Part shown: piece after piece, positions 35,513 to 45,695 of the stretch
Layout of the letters: each line of letters begins with the position of its first letter
How positions within the stretch are numbered: the first letter of the stretch is position 1
Assembly (NCBI RefSeq): GCF_902167635.1
Contig: NZ_CABHMS010000010.1
Location: forward strand, 170,449 to 234,448
Length of the DNA stretch: 64,000 nucleotides
Direction of reading: 5' to 3'
Source of the DNA: Chitinophaga vietnamensis
GTDB lineage: Bacteria > Bacteroidota > Bacteroidia > Chitinophagales > Chitinophagaceae
Translations under genes and position numbers: made by a program
The notes under the pieces: generated by a model
The model's input: the letters and a program-made list of their open reading frames with translations, nothing else
What the model was told of the DNA's origin: nothing
Database searches by the model: none

Positions 35513-38500
35513 ATGATGATGAATCCAGCATCGAGTTTTAAAAAGTTGAGCGTAGTGCTGCTGATGGCCTTCTGCCTCGGAATATCCGCGATGGCAGGGG
35601 CGCAGACGATCACGTACAACAGCAAGAAAGTATCGCTGCAACAGGTATTTGCAGAGATCAAGAAACAGACAAACTATACCGTGATCTTTAATCCGGAACA
35701 AATAGATGTCACTGTAACTATTCCAGTCAATGCCAAAAAACAGCCATTAGAAGCGTTCCTCAGGAGCGCCCTGTCCGGCATGCCGGTGAGCTATACCATC
35801 GTAGGCACCACCATTGTCGTATTCCGGAAAACAGGCAATCAGCCGGAAGCTGCGCCCGACAACAAAGCGCCCACGCGCGATGTTTCGGGCGTGGTGTCCG
35901 ATGAAAGGACCAATACGCCCGTCATCGCGGTGAACGTAGTGGTCAACGGTACCAGCAAAGGCGCACAGACCGACGAGAAAGGATTTTTTACTTTGAAGAA
36001 AGTGAACGATGATGATATCGCCATCTTCACCTGCATCGGCTATCAGAAATTATCCATCCCCGTATCCAGGCTGCTGAGTAATTTCAACGTGAAGATGAAA
36101 GCCGCTACCAGCGAGCTGGATCAGGCCGTGGTACAGGCTTACGGCATCACCAGCAAACGCCTCGCTACCGGCAACATCACCAAAGTAACGGCTGCCGAAA
36201 TCGAAAGGCAGCCCGTGCTCAACCCGCTGCTGGCGCTGCAAGGCCATGCGCCGGGCCTGCTGATCACGCAGATGAGCGGCTATGCCAACGCGCCGGTGAA
36301 AGTAGAGATCAGGGGCCGTAACTCACTGGGCACAAACTTCGTGGGCGATCCGCTTTATGTGATCGACGGCGTGCCGCTGACAGTACTGGACCTTCCCAAC
36401 ACCTATCGCGCCAACGGCGTATCCGGCGGCTATGCGCAGGGCATCTCCGCCACCGGCGGTCAAAGCCCGCTGTTCAGCATGAACCCGCGCGATATCGAAA
36501 GCATCGAAATACTGAAAGATGCCGACGCCACCGCTATTTACGGCTCCCGCGCCGCCAATGGCGTGATCCTCATCACCACTAAAAAAGGTAAGCCAGGTAA
36601 AACAAATTTCTCGCTCGATATCAACCAGGGATATATCGATGTGCCACACCGCCGCCAGATGCTCAACACACAGCAGTACCTGCAAATGCGCCGTGAGGCC
36701 TTCAAGAACGATGGTATCACGCCTACCGCCGCCAATGCGCCCGACCTGATGGTATGGGATACCACCCGTTATACCGACTGGCAAAAAGTATTGCTGGGCA
36801 CCGGCAGTCAAACAACGGTTAATACCAGCCTTTCCGGTGGCGATGCCAACAACACTTTCCGTATCAGCGGTAACTATGGCCGGCAGGTGGATGTGCTCAG
36901 CAAAGGCGGCGCCAGCCAGCAAGCCACCCTGAGCGCCAACATCGGCCACCGCAGCAGGAACCAGAAGCTATCTGTTTCACTGGGTACCACCTACGCCTAT
37001 ACGAATGTAGATGCGATCTCTATGCCCACCAGCACCTTCATGCTGCCGCCCAATGCGCCAGGCATCTATAACAAGAAAGGAGAGCTCAACTGGGAGGAAT
37101 GGAATGCTAGTAACAATGGCGATCTCTTTCCCTTCAGCGGCCTCTTACAGAATAATGTTATCCAGACCAACCAGTTCAGCAGCCATTTAGGCATCAGCTA
37201 TGAACTGCTGAAAGGATTGACCATATCTACCAGTGCCGGCTATACGAATATGCAGGGCTCCAGCGATTTTTATACGCCTATTGCCTCACAGAATCCGCTA
37301 CTCAATCCTGTCGGCACTGCTTATTTCAGTACTACCAAAAACACCAACTGGATCATCGAACCGCAAGTGGCCTATAGCCGTTTGATTGGAAAAGGCGACC
37401 TGAAAATACAGGTGGGCGGCTCGCTGCAATCCGCCATCACAGATGGTATCAGAACGATAGGCAGCGGTTATACCGATGATAACCTCCTGCATAGTATCAA
37501 TAATGCATCTTTCCAGATGACATCGGAAGACAATGCCCACTACAAATATGCAGGGGTATTTAGCCGTATCAACTACAACTGGAAAGATAAATATATCCTG
37601 AACCTGAACGCCAGAAGGGACGGCTCTTCACGCTTTGCGCCGGGCAGGCAGTTCGGTAACTTCGGCTCTGTGGGTCTCGCCTGGAATGCTTCTGAAGAAC
37701 CCTGGATGAAAAAACTGTTGCCTTCATGGATCAGCTTCGTGAAACTCCGCACCAGCTATGGTATCACGGGAGGCGATGCTTCCATTGGCGACTATCAATA
37801 CCTCTCACAATGGGGCAGCGGCATGCCGGGCTACGGATTGTTCTCCTATGGCGGAATACGGCCGCTCATGCCGATACATGCCGTGAACCAGCAATACCAG
37901 TGGGAGTCTAACAAAAAATATGAAGGAGCGCTGAGCATCAGCTTCCTCAACGATCGCATCAACGTTGAAGGCGCTTATTACAGATACAGATCCGGTAACC
38001 AGGTAACGGGCATCCCTACACCGATTTACACCGGCTTTCCATCAGTAGTGGGCAACTGGAATGCCGTGATCGAAAACACCGGATGGGAGGCAGATATACG
38101 CGCACGACTGATCGAGAAAAAAGATCTCCGTTGGTCCGTCAACTTCAATATCTCTACCAATAAAAACCGCCTGGTATCTTATCCGGGTATTGAGCAATCG
38201 CCCGACTACACCACTTACCAGGTGGGCCGCTCGCTCAGCACCGTGTACCTGCTGCATTACCTCGGGGTAGATCCGCAAACAGGACGTTATGCATTTGAAG
38301 ACCGTAACAAGGATGGCCGCATCAATGTGAACAACAGCGTGCGGCCGGGTACAGCTGACGATGATCGCTACATCATCATGGATACCAATCCGAAATTTTA
38401 TGGCGGCTTCAGCACGGACCTCACCTATAAAAGCTGGAGCCTCAGCCTGTTCTTCGATTACAAACGGCAGATAGGGCTGAACCCCTACATAGTAGTGCCG

Positions 38501-38845
38501 GGCAGCCTCACTAACCTGCCCATAGACGCATTGAAAGATCATTGGCAGAAGCCGGGCGATATCGCCACTTATCCGGGCTATTCCACTCACCTCGGCACTT
38601 CCATCGGCAGCTCGGATGCGCAGTATGTCAATGCATCTTACCTGCGCCTGCGCACCGTTACATTGAGCTATAGCTTGTCGGACAAACTGGTGCAGCAAGC
38701 GCACATGACAGCCTGCCGCGCTTTCATCAGAACACAGAATGTGTTCACCATCACCAACTATCCCGGTATCGATCCCGAGGTACAGGACCTTTCCAGCGTT
38801 CCGCCATCCAGGACTATCAGCGGCGGCTTATCCTTCAACTTTTAA
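35513..38845 (+). CDS. SusC/RagA-type TonB-dependent outer membrane transporter
   Basis: A 1110-residue protein: signal peptide ending AMAGAQ (about 31), STN domain (about 35-105, VSLQQVFAEIKKQTNYTVIF), carboxypeptidase-regulatory-like domain (about 127-200, SGVVSDERTNTPVIAVNVVV), plug (about 215-325, with VEIRGRNSLG and PLYVIDGVPL) and a 22-strand barrel ending in LSFNF. It imports a ligand with energy from TonB. The substrate is not evident: no glycan enzyme is encoded next to it, and the downstream genes are ABC, MutS-like and protease genes. It is the first of eight tightly packed genes. Confidence 0.95.
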   Translation: MMMNPASSFKKLSVVLLMAFCLGISAMAGAQTITYNSKKVSLQQVFAEIKKQTNYTVIFNPEQIDVTVTIPVNAKKQPLEAFLRSALSGMPVSYTIVGTTIVVFRKTGNQPEAAPDNKAPTRDVSGVVSDERTNTPVIAVNVVVNGTSKGAQTDEKGFFTLKKVNDDDIAIFTCIGYQKLSIPVSRLLSNFNVKMKAATSELDQAVVQAYGITSKRLATGNITKVTAAEIERQPVLNPLLALQGHAPGLLITQMSGYANAPVKVEIRGRNSLGTNFVGDPLYVIDGVPLTVLDLPNTYRANGVSGGYAQGISATGGQSPLFSMNPRDIESIEILKDADATAIYGSRAANGVILITTKKGKPGKTNFSLDINQGYIDVPHRRQMLNTQQYLQMRREAFKNDGITPTAANAPDLMVWDTTRYTDWQKVLLGTGSQTTVNTSLSGGDANNTFRISGNYGRQVDVLSKGGASQQATLSANIGHRSRNQKLSVSLGTTYAYTNVDAISMPTSTFMLPPNAPGIYNKKGELNWEEWNASNNGDLFPFSGLLQNNVIQTNQFSSHLGISYELLKGLTISTSAGYTNMQGSSDFYTPIASQNPLLNPVGTAYFSTTKNTNWIIEPQVAYSRLIGKGDLKIQVGGSLQSAITDGIRTIGSGYTDDNLLHSINNASFQMTSEDNAHYKYAGVFSRINYNWKDKYILNLNARRDGSSRFAPGRQFGNFGSVGLAWNASEEPWMKKLLPSWISFVKLRTSYGITGGDASIGDYQYLSQWGSGMPGYGLFSYGGIRPLMPIHAVNQQYQWESNKKYEGALSISFLNDRINVEGAYYRYRSGNQVTGIPTPIYTGFPSVVGNWNAVIENTGWEADIRARLIEKKDLRWSVNFNISTNKNRLVSYPGIEQSPDYTTYQVGRSLSTVYLLHYLGVDPQTGRYAFEDRNKDGRINVNNSVRPGTADDDRYIIMDTNPKFYGGFSTDLTYKSWSLSLFFDYKRQIGLNPYIVVPGSLTNLPIDALKDHWQKPGDIATYPGYSTHLGTSIGSSDAQYVNASYLRLRTVTLSYSLSDKLVQQAHMTACRAFIRTQNVFTITNYPGIDPEVQDLSSVPPSRTISGGLSFNF

Positions 38846-38849
38846 ACCG

Positions 38850-40349
38850 ATGATCATGCAGAGATATCAGAGAAATATTGTAATGGCTGCCAGCTGCCTC
38901 CTGTTGGGCATCTTCGGCGCCTGCAAAAAACTGGTGACCGTGCCCGACCCGATCAATACCATTTCAACCGGGCAGGTGTTCAGTACAGAGAAACAGGCCA
39001 ACAGTGCCATGGTGAGCATTTACAGCCGTATGATCAACGGAGATAACCCGATGGCAACGGGCATAGGCAGAAGTAACTTTGCTGCCGGCCTCTCCACCAT
39101 TCTTGGTGGCTTGTCGTCGGATGAATTGTATAACTACCGCGGAACACAGGAGCAATCCTATTACGCGCTCGCCAGCAACAAGCTCACGATCTATAACAGC
39201 ACCGTCGCCTGGGGCGCCTGGGGGAGCGCTTACAATGCCATCTACACCGCCAATTCCATCATTGAAGGGATTGCCGGTTCAAAATCAGCTATGCTCAAAG
39301 ATAGTGCACGCAAAGCTTTGACGGGAGAGGCAAAATTTGTGCGCGCCTTTTCTTATTTCTATCTCGTGAATTTTTTCGGCGATGTACCGCTGGCGCTGAC
39401 GGCAGATTTTAACCAGACCGCACACCTGTCGCGCGCCCCGCAGGCACAGGTGTATCAGCAGATCTTGCAGGACCTGCAAGATGCGGTGGCCAACATGCCG
39501 GCCGCATATCCTACCACCAACAATGAAAGGACAAGGCCCAACAAATTTGCCGCTGCCGCCTTGTTGGCAAGAGTGTACCTGTACATGGGCGATTATGCCA
39601 ATGCGGCGGCCACGGCCACTACGGTGATCAATAACGCTGCCGACTATACGCTGGAGAATGATCTTAACAACGTATTCCTCACCGGCAGCAGGGAAGCCAT
39701 CTGGCAGCTGTCGCAGTCCTCGCACGACTTCTCCAGCAAAAATGCTACGCCGGAAGGTTACGAACTGTTGCCTTTGAACAGGCGTGTCGCCAGTGCGCCT
39801 TTCTGCCTTACGCCCGCGCTGCTGGCGGCTTTCGAGCCAGGCGACCAACGCCTGAAAAAATGGATCGACAGCACCGACAACTCTTATGGCAATGCCGGTA
39901 GTGCCGGTATCACCTATTATCCCGCGAAGTACAAAGTAGGAAGTGATAATGGCATGGCTGGCATGCCGCCAACAGAATATTACGTAGTGCTGCGCCTGGC
40001 AGAGGTATACCTCATCCGCGCAGAAGCCGCTGCCAACGGCGGTCCTGGCGGCAGCGCCACCGCTATCGCTGATCTCAACATGATCCGCAACAGGGCCGGC
40101 CTGCCATCGCTGCCGGCTACGCTCGGCAAAGAGCAGCTGCTGGCAGCTGTAGCCAAAGAGCGGCAGATAGAGCTGTTCGCAGAATGGGGCCACCGCTGGC
40201 TGGACCTGAAACGTACCAAACGGATGCACGACGTGCTCTCCGCAATACCGCTCAAGCAGCCATGGATCGGCGATTACCAGGCATTATACCCGATACCGGT
40301 AACAGAGATCACTACCAACCATTTCCTCATTCAAAATCCGGGTTACTAA
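38850..40349 (+). CDS. SusD/RagB-type surface lipoprotein
   Basis: A 499-residue lipoprotein: signal peptide with lipobox GIFGAC, SusD N-terminal region (VPDPINTISTGQVFSTEKQA), TPR-like helices (GEAKFVRAFSYFYLVNFFGD, the usual RAxxYFxLVxxFGDVP phrase), and the C-terminal RagB domain (EVYLIRAEAAANGG, ERQIELFAEWGHRWLDLKR), ending in QNPGY as is typical. It caps the SusC channel and binds ligand outside. ATG 38850 lies 4 bp after the SusC stop; longer in-frame starts overlap SusC and lack a signal peptide. Confidence 0.95.
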   Translation: MIMQRYQRNIVMAASCLLLGIFGACKKLVTVPDPINTISTGQVFSTEKQANSAMVSIYSRMINGDNPMATGIGRSNFAAGLSTILGGLSSDELYNYRGTQEQSYYALASNKLTIYNSTVAWGAWGSAYNAIYTANSIIEGIAGSKSAMLKDSARKALTGEAKFVRAFSYFYLVNFFGDVPLALTADFNQTAHLSRAPQAQVYQQILQDLQDAVANMPAAYPTTNNERTRPNKFAAAALLARVYLYMGDYANAAATATTVINNAADYTLENDLNNVFLTGSREAIWQLSQSSHDFSSKNATPEGYELLPLNRRVASAPFCLTPALLAAFEPGDQRLKKWIDSTDNSYGNAGSAGITYYPAKYKVGSDNGMAGMPPTEYYVVLRLAEVYLIRAEAAANGGPGGSATAIADLNMIRNRAGLPSLPATLGKEQLLAAVAKERQIELFAEWGHRWLDLKRTKRMHDVLSAIPLKQPWIGDYQALYPIPVTEITTNHFLIQNPGY

Positions 40350-40350
40350 A

Positions 40351-41097
40351 ATGAAACGATATAATTTCGTATACGCGTTACTGTTATCATGCCTGTTAGC
40401 CGCCTGTGGCAAGGAATCCACTCCGCCTTCCGGTACCGCTTCACTCAATATCGTGAATGCGGTAGTAGGCAGCAGCCAGCTGGCGCCCAACTTCAGCGGC
40501 AGTGCCTCTTATGACTTTTACCGCGTGCTGCTGGCGGAATATGGCCACTACATTGCTAATTCCAGTCATTACAGTTCTTTCCGCGGCGAGCAGCCACTAT
40601 GGATATACAACTATCCCGATACTACCAGCAAAGACCAGCCCCTGCTCAAACTGCAACTGCACATGCCCGTAGGTTCCATGCAAACACTGTTTGTAACCGG
40701 CACCCTGGCCAAGCCGGACAGTCTGCTCACGCAAGATCAGCTGCCCTATCATGCATTGAGCGACAGTACCACCGGAATCAGGTTCGTGAACCTTTCACCT
40801 GGCAGTCAGCCGATAAAAGTAGTGATGCGCGGCAAGAGCAGCCCGGAAGTGGCCAGCATGGCCTATAAAACAGCTAGCGGTTTTATCGCCTATCCATTTA
40901 AAAGCGGCAACAAAAACTTTGTGTTCGAGTTCCGCGATGCCGCTTCAGATGCATTGATCGCCACTTATACCGTCAGCGACGTACCTGATCCGATAGACCC
41001 AGTCAACTGGCCCAATCAGAACGTAACGCTGGCGCTGATAGGAGCGCCGGGCCAGAGCGGCGCCTGGGCGCAGAAAGTGATGCCTATACAATATTGA
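40351..41097 (+). CDS. DUF4397-like lipoprotein
   Basis: A 248-residue lipoprotein: signal peptide with lipobox LLAAC, then ASLNIVNAVVGSSQ, a later GIRFVNLSPGSQPIKVVM and FVFEFRDAASDALIAT, in line with DUF4397-type beta domains that often follow SusCD pairs. Its start is one base after the SusD stop. It is probably a surface accessory to the SusCD complex. The role is inferred from position. Confidence 0.8.
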   Translation: MKRYNFVYALLLSCLLAACGKESTPPSGTASLNIVNAVVGSSQLAPNFSGSASYDFYRVLLAEYGHYIANSSHYSSFRGEQPLWIYNYPDTTSKDQPLLKLQLHMPVGSMQTLFVTGTLAKPDSLLTQDQLPYHALSDSTTGIRFVNLSPGSQPIKVVMRGKSSPEVASMAYKTASGFIAYPFKSGNKNFVFEFRDAASDALIATYTVSDVPDPIDPVNWPNQNVTLALIGAPGQSGAWAQKVMPIQY

Positions 41098-41109
41098 TAA
41101 AAACTAGCA

Positions 41110-42036
41110 ATGAGTACGATACTGAAAATTGAGCGGCTCTCGCACCGCTATAGCAGTGCCTGGGCGATACGCGATATCAACCTGGAGATCAGCCAGACGG
41201 GCGTGGTAGGACTGCTCGGCTCCAACGGCGCCGGCAAATCCACCACCATGAACATCCTTTGCGGTGTGCTGAATCCCACAGAGGGCGAAGTGTGGGTGAA
41301 CGGCATCAACCTGAGAGAACAGCCGGAAGAAGCCAAGAAAGCCATTGGCTTTCTCCCGCAAAACCCGCCGGTATATACCGACCTCACCGTAGATGAATAT
41401 CTCATCTATTGCGCACAATTGCGCAGGATAGAGAAAAGCAGGATTAAAAAATCGGTGGAAGATGCCAAAGAACGCTGTGGCATCGCGCATTTCAGCACCC
41501 GCCTGATACGTAACCTCTCCGGCGGCTACCGCCAGCGTGTAGGCATTGCGCAGGCCATCATCCACCAGCCGCGCCTTGTAGTGATGGACGAGCCCACCAA
41601 CGGCCTCGATCCCAATCAGCTCATCGAAGCGAGGAAACTGATCCGCGAAATAGGACAGGACCATACCGTATTGCTTTCTTCCCATATCCTCTCCGAAGTG
41701 CACCTGCTCTGCCGGGAAGTAGTGATGATCGAAGGCGGCCGCGTGATCTTCTCCGATACCATGGATGCCTTTAACAACTACGTACAGCCGCATAGCGTAC
41801 TAACGCATATGGAGAATCCTCCTTCCGCCACGGAACTGATGAAGATCCCCGGGGCCACCAAAGTAGAATTTCTGAGCGACCGCCAGATAAGGATCTACTT
41901 TGATGGCGACCAGGACATTACTGAAAGGATCGTGAACGCCAGCGTACAACAAGGCTGGCGGCTGCGGGAGATCAACCTCGATAAAGGCCTGCTGGACGAT
42001 ATTTTCAAGCAATTATCCATTCAATCTCTCCAATAA
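41110..42036 (+). CDS. ABC transporter ATPase (GldA-like)
   Basis: A 308-residue ATPase with Walker A LLGSNGAGKSTT (Gly37 to Thr), Q-loop LPQNPPVY, signature LSGGYRQRVGIAQA, Walker B LVVMDEPTNGLD and H-loop LLSSHILSEV. The C-terminal extension after about residue 220 resembles that of GldA, the ATPase of the gliding-associated ABC system. It lies 9 bp before the fused permease gene, its evident partner. It may be a GldA paralogue used here for export rather than for gliding. Confidence 0.92.
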   Translation: MSTILKIERLSHRYSSAWAIRDINLEISQTGVVGLLGSNGAGKSTTMNILCGVLNPTEGEVWVNGINLREQPEEAKKAIGFLPQNPPVYTDLTVDEYLIYCAQLRRIEKSRIKKSVEDAKERCGIAHFSTRLIRNLSGGYRQRVGIAQAIIHQPRLVVMDEPTNGLDPNQLIEARKLIREIGQDHTVLLSSHILSEVHLLCREVVMIEGGRVIFSDTMDAFNNYVQPHSVLTHMENPPSATELMKIPGATKVEFLSDRQIRIYFDGDQDITERIVNASVQQGWRLREINLDKGLLDDIFKQLSIQSLQ

Positions 42037-42045
42037 TATTCTTAC

Positions 42046-44367
42046 ATGAAGATGATATTCAAGATCGCGAGAACAGAATTGCGTAACCTCTTCTATTCTC
42101 CGGTAGCGTGGTTTTTAACGATTGCTTTTATGGTGCAATGCGCCGTATATTATACAGGCGCACTGTATCCGATGGCCAAATGGCAGGAGGTATTGCAGCA
42201 AAATTCGCCAGCCTTCAAGGACTTTGGCATCTCTATCACCAACGGCGTATTCCTGGCGGGAGATGGTATTTTCTCCAATGTATTGCAGAATCTCTACCTC
42301 TTCGTACCACTGCTCACCATGGGCCTGATCAGCCGCGAGATCAATAACGGCACCATCAAACTATTGTATTCCTCTCCCGTAAAAATCCGTGAGATCGTAC
42401 TGGGCAAATATCTGGCCATCATGATCTACAACCTGCTGCTGCTGGGGATCGTAGGCGTTTTCATCGTTACGGGAATTATCAATATCCAACATGCAGATTA
42501 TGGCGTGTTGCTGTCAGCCTCACTGGGCTTCTATCTGCTCGTATGCGCCTATACTGCCATCGGTTTGTTCATGTCCAGCCTCACCACTTATCAGATTGTA
42601 TCAGCTATCGGCAGCTTCATCATCATCTTTGTGCTGAGCCGCATTGGTGGCCTCTGGCAGAAGTATGACTTTGTAAGGGACCTGACCTATTTCCTGTCGC
42701 TCTCCGGCCGCACCACCAAAATGCTGAAGGGGCTGATCACCACGAAAGATGTCATCTACTTCATCGTGATCGTGTACATGTTTGTTGGTTTCACGCTGAT
42801 CAAACTGAAGGCCGGCCGTGAATCCAGGCCCTGGTATGTAAAGGCCGCACGGTATGTGGCCATTGCGGCAACCGCGCTGGTGATCGGCTATTGCAGCTCC
42901 AGGCCGGGATACATCGGCTACTGGGATACTACCGCGGCCAACAGTAACACCCTGCATCCCCATACGCAGGAGATCATCCGGGAGATGAAGGGAGCGCCAT
43001 TGGAGATAACGCTCTACTGCAATCTCTTCGGAGGCGGCGTGGCGCGCGGCTTACCGGAGAACCGCAATGATTACCTGTGGAACCTGTGGGAGCCCTACCT
43101 GCGTTTCAAACCGGATGTGACATTCAACTACGTGTATTATTATGATGTAGACGATAACGATCATTCGCTTTACCAGGCATGGGGCGGCAAGCCGCCGAAA
43201 GAGATCGCGGAAAAGATGTGCGAAGGATACGATATCAAACCATCGCTGTTTGTGCCTGGCACAGCAGTGCGCAAAACGATCAATCTGCAGCCGGAAAACT
43301 ACCGCCTGGTGATGCAATTGAAATACAAAGGCAAAACCACTTTCCTCCGCACCTTCGATGATGCGGTGTTCTGGCCCGAAGAAGAGCAGGTGGCCGCGGC
43401 TTTCAAACGCCTGCTGCAACCAACGATGCCGAAAAACCTCTTCCTCACCGGAAATCTTGAACGTGATATTTACAAGAAGGGAGAGCGGGAATATAATTAT
43501 CATTCTATAGCGAAAGATAACCGCTATGCCCTGATCAATATGGGCTTTGATTCCGACACACTTTCTGCCACTGCGCAGGATATCCCGGATGATATTGCCA
43601 CCCTGGTGCTGGCCGATCCGAAAACCGCGCTGGACGCCAGTACGATGGACAAGTTGCAACGTTATATCAACAAAGGCGGCAACATGCTCATACTCGGCGA
43701 GCCCGGCAAACAACAGATGCTCAACCCCCTGCTGCAACAGTTGGGCGTGCATATGAAAGATGGCACTTTGATAGAGCTGTCTAAAGATGAGATGCCGCAT
43801 ATGGTGAAGCCCTTCCTTACCCGGCAGGCTTGCGATCTGGCACAGGATCCGGTATTGCAACTGGCAAAAGAAGACCCCGGCAGCGGCATGAGCATGCTGA
43901 TGCCTGGCGTTACCGCTTTGGAGTGGTCTAACGGTAGCGGCTATACGGTATCTCCTTTGCTCGTTACGGGCACTAACAAAGACTGGCTGAAAGCCGGTAC
44001 CCTGGTTACTGATTCTGTGCCGCCGGTGTTCAGTCCTGCCGAAGGCGATACCCGCGCTGCCAGCTATACTACCGCCATCTCGCTTTCCCGTGTTGTGAAC
44101 AAGAAGGAGCAGCGTATCATCATCAGCGCAGATGCAGATTTTATGAGTAACATGAGGCAGGGCGGCAGTTTCCTGAGCCGTGCGTTCTACTCCTGGCTCG
44201 ACTACAACAAATTCCCGATCTATACGCCCAAAGTAAGGGCCAGGGATACTTTGCTGACTATCGGCACCACCGGCGCGGGCATCCTGAAAATCGTATATGT
44301 GTGGGTGTTACCCGGGCTGGTATTGCTCACAGGAACCGTATTACTGATCAGGCGAAAAAGAAAATAA
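42046..44367 (+). CDS. Fused ABC permease and GldG-like auxiliary protein
   Basis: A 773-residue protein. Residues 1-250 form an ABC-2 type permease with about six helices (AWFLTIAFMVQCAVYYTG, KIREIVLGKYLAIMIYNLLL), equivalent to GldF. From about residue 265 there is a new membrane helix and a large periplasmic ABC-auxiliary domain as in GldG (HTQEIIREMKGAPLEITLYC, LINMGFDSDTLSATAQDIPD, YINKGGNMLILGEPGKQQML), closed by a C-terminal helix and RRKRK. GldF and GldG are separate proteins in gliding bacteria; here they are one chain. It probably works with the ATPase upstream. Confidence 0.87.
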   Translation: MKMIFKIARTELRNLFYSPVAWFLTIAFMVQCAVYYTGALYPMAKWQEVLQQNSPAFKDFGISITNGVFLAGDGIFSNVLQNLYLFVPLLTMGLISREINNGTIKLLYSSPVKIREIVLGKYLAIMIYNLLLLGIVGVFIVTGIINIQHADYGVLLSASLGFYLLVCAYTAIGLFMSSLTTYQIVSAIGSFIIIFVLSRIGGLWQKYDFVRDLTYFLSLSGRTTKMLKGLITTKDVIYFIVIVYMFVGFTLIKLKAGRESRPWYVKAARYVAIAATALVIGYCSSRPGYIGYWDTTAANSNTLHPHTQEIIREMKGAPLEITLYCNLFGGGVARGLPENRNDYLWNLWEPYLRFKPDVTFNYVYYYDVDDNDHSLYQAWGGKPPKEIAEKMCEGYDIKPSLFVPGTAVRKTINLQPENYRLVMQLKYKGKTTFLRTFDDAVFWPEEEQVAAAFKRLLQPTMPKNLFLTGNLERDIYKKGEREYNYHSIAKDNRYALINMGFDSDTLSATAQDIPDDIATLVLADPKTALDASTMDKLQRYINKGGNMLILGEPGKQQMLNPLLQQLGVHMKDGTLIELSKDEMPHMVKPFLTRQACDLAQDPVLQLAKEDPGSGMSMLMPGVTALEWSNGSGYTVSPLLVTGTNKDWLKAGTLVTDSVPPVFSPAEGDTRAASYTTAISLSRVVNKKEQRIIISADADFMSNMRQGGSFLSRAFYSWLDYNKFPIYTPKVRARDTLLTIGTTGAGILKIVYVWVLPGLVLLTGTVLLIRRKRK

Positions 44368-44372
44368 AACTG

Positions 44373-45686
44373 ATGAACATGATCTTGCATACAGATGACC
44401 AGACCATAGAAGACCTCCGGATATTCGGAAAGCGCGATAGCAGCGGCATCTACGACCTGTATAACCAAACCCGCACCCGTGGCGGCGAGGCGATACTGGG
44501 AGATATGTTCCGCCGCCCTTTGTCGGACCGGGAGGAGATCAACCGTAGAAGCAGCATCATTGAGCACTTTGCGCGGCAGCAGCTGAGCTTCCCTTTCAAT
44601 GCCTCGCTCTTCGATATGGCAGAAAAGTACCTCGCTAACGCGGACGCACAAACGAAGAATGCCACCCGAAATGCGATGCTGAGCGAAAAGGATGTAAACA
44701 ACGGCGTATCCGCCGTGATAGCGCTGATCCAGCAGGTGGCGGCCTTTATTCAGCAGGATGCCGTAAAAAGCATTGCCGCCTATGCCCGTGAAAGGCAGGA
44801 TATCGCCTGGCTGCTGGGCGATCCGGCATTGGAGCCGGTACGCCAGGAAACAGGCAAAGGCAAGCTGTCGTACGCCGCGGTAACGGCTTTCGACCTGCTG
44901 TTCCGCACCCGCGAACGCAGCAGGATAGAAAAGCTGTTGCAGCATGTGTATTACCTCGATGTGTACCTCTCGGTTGCGAAAGTGGCCAACGAACAACAGT
45001 TCGTGTTTCCCAAAGCACTAGAAAAAGGCCATGACCTGCTGCTGCTGGAGGGCGTATATCATCCCGGCCTGAAAAACGCTGTGGGCAACGATATCCGGCT
45101 GCATACAGCCGAACATGTGATCTTCCTCACCGGCGCAAATATGGCGGGTAAATCCACCTTCCTGCGCTCCCTGAGCACGGCCGTATACCTGGCGCATATG
45201 GGATTTCCGGTAGCGGCCAGGCGCATGGAGTTCGTAGTGCTGGATGGCATCTACACTACTATCAACCTGCCCGATAACCTCGGCATGGGCGCCAGCCATT
45301 TTTATGCAGAGGTATTGAGGGTGAAGAAGATCGCAGCGGAGCTGAACGCCGGCAAATCGCTGCTCGTGATCTTCGACGAACTTTTTCGCGGCACCAATGT
45401 AAAAGACGCGCATGAGGCCACCGTGGCCATTACCGGCGCTTTCACACGGAAGAAAGACAGTCTCTTTATCATCTCCTCCCATATTGTGGAGGCGGGTGAA
45501 GACCTTCAGCAATATCCCGGCGCCGGCTTCCTTTACCTGCCCACCCGCATGAAAGGACATATGCCGGAATATACGTATAGGCTTGAACGTGGTATCACGG
45601 ACGACCGTCATGGTATGATCATCATCCGCAATGAAGGCATCCTCGATATCCTGAAAAACGGCCGCAAACGCGCACAGGAACAATAA
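44373..45686 (+). CDS. MutS-like ATPase 1, no mismatch-recognition domain
   Basis: A 437-residue protein that starts with the MutS core (domain III: DLRIFGKRDSSGIYDLYNQT, then RGGEAILGDMFRRPLSDREE) and continues to the ATPase domain: Walker A GANMAGKST (from residue 254), ASHFYAEVLRVKKIAAEL, Walker B LLVIFDELFRGTN and the ISSHIVEAG switch. The MutS domains I and II and a Smr endonuclease domain are absent, so a standard mismatch repair role is unlikely. The start is ATG 44373, 5 bp after the permease gene; an upstream TTG/ATG overlap would lie inside that gene. Confidence 0.9.
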   Translation: MNMILHTDDQTIEDLRIFGKRDSSGIYDLYNQTRTRGGEAILGDMFRRPLSDREEINRRSSIIEHFARQQLSFPFNASLFDMAEKYLANADAQTKNATRNAMLSEKDVNNGVSAVIALIQQVAAFIQQDAVKSIAAYARERQDIAWLLGDPALEPVRQETGKGKLSYAAVTAFDLLFRTRERSRIEKLLQHVYYLDVYLSVAKVANEQQFVFPKALEKGHDLLLLEGVYHPGLKNAVGNDIRLHTAEHVIFLTGANMAGKSTFLRSLSTAVYLAHMGFPVAARRMEFVVLDGIYTTINLPDNLGMGASHFYAEVLRVKKIAAELNAGKSLLVIFDELFRGTNVKDAHEATVAITGAFTRKKDSLFIISSHIVEAGEDLQQYPGAGFLYLPTRMKGHMPEYTYRLERGITDDRHGMIIIRNEGILDILKNGRKRAQEQ

Positions 45687-45695
45687 AAGAACTTT

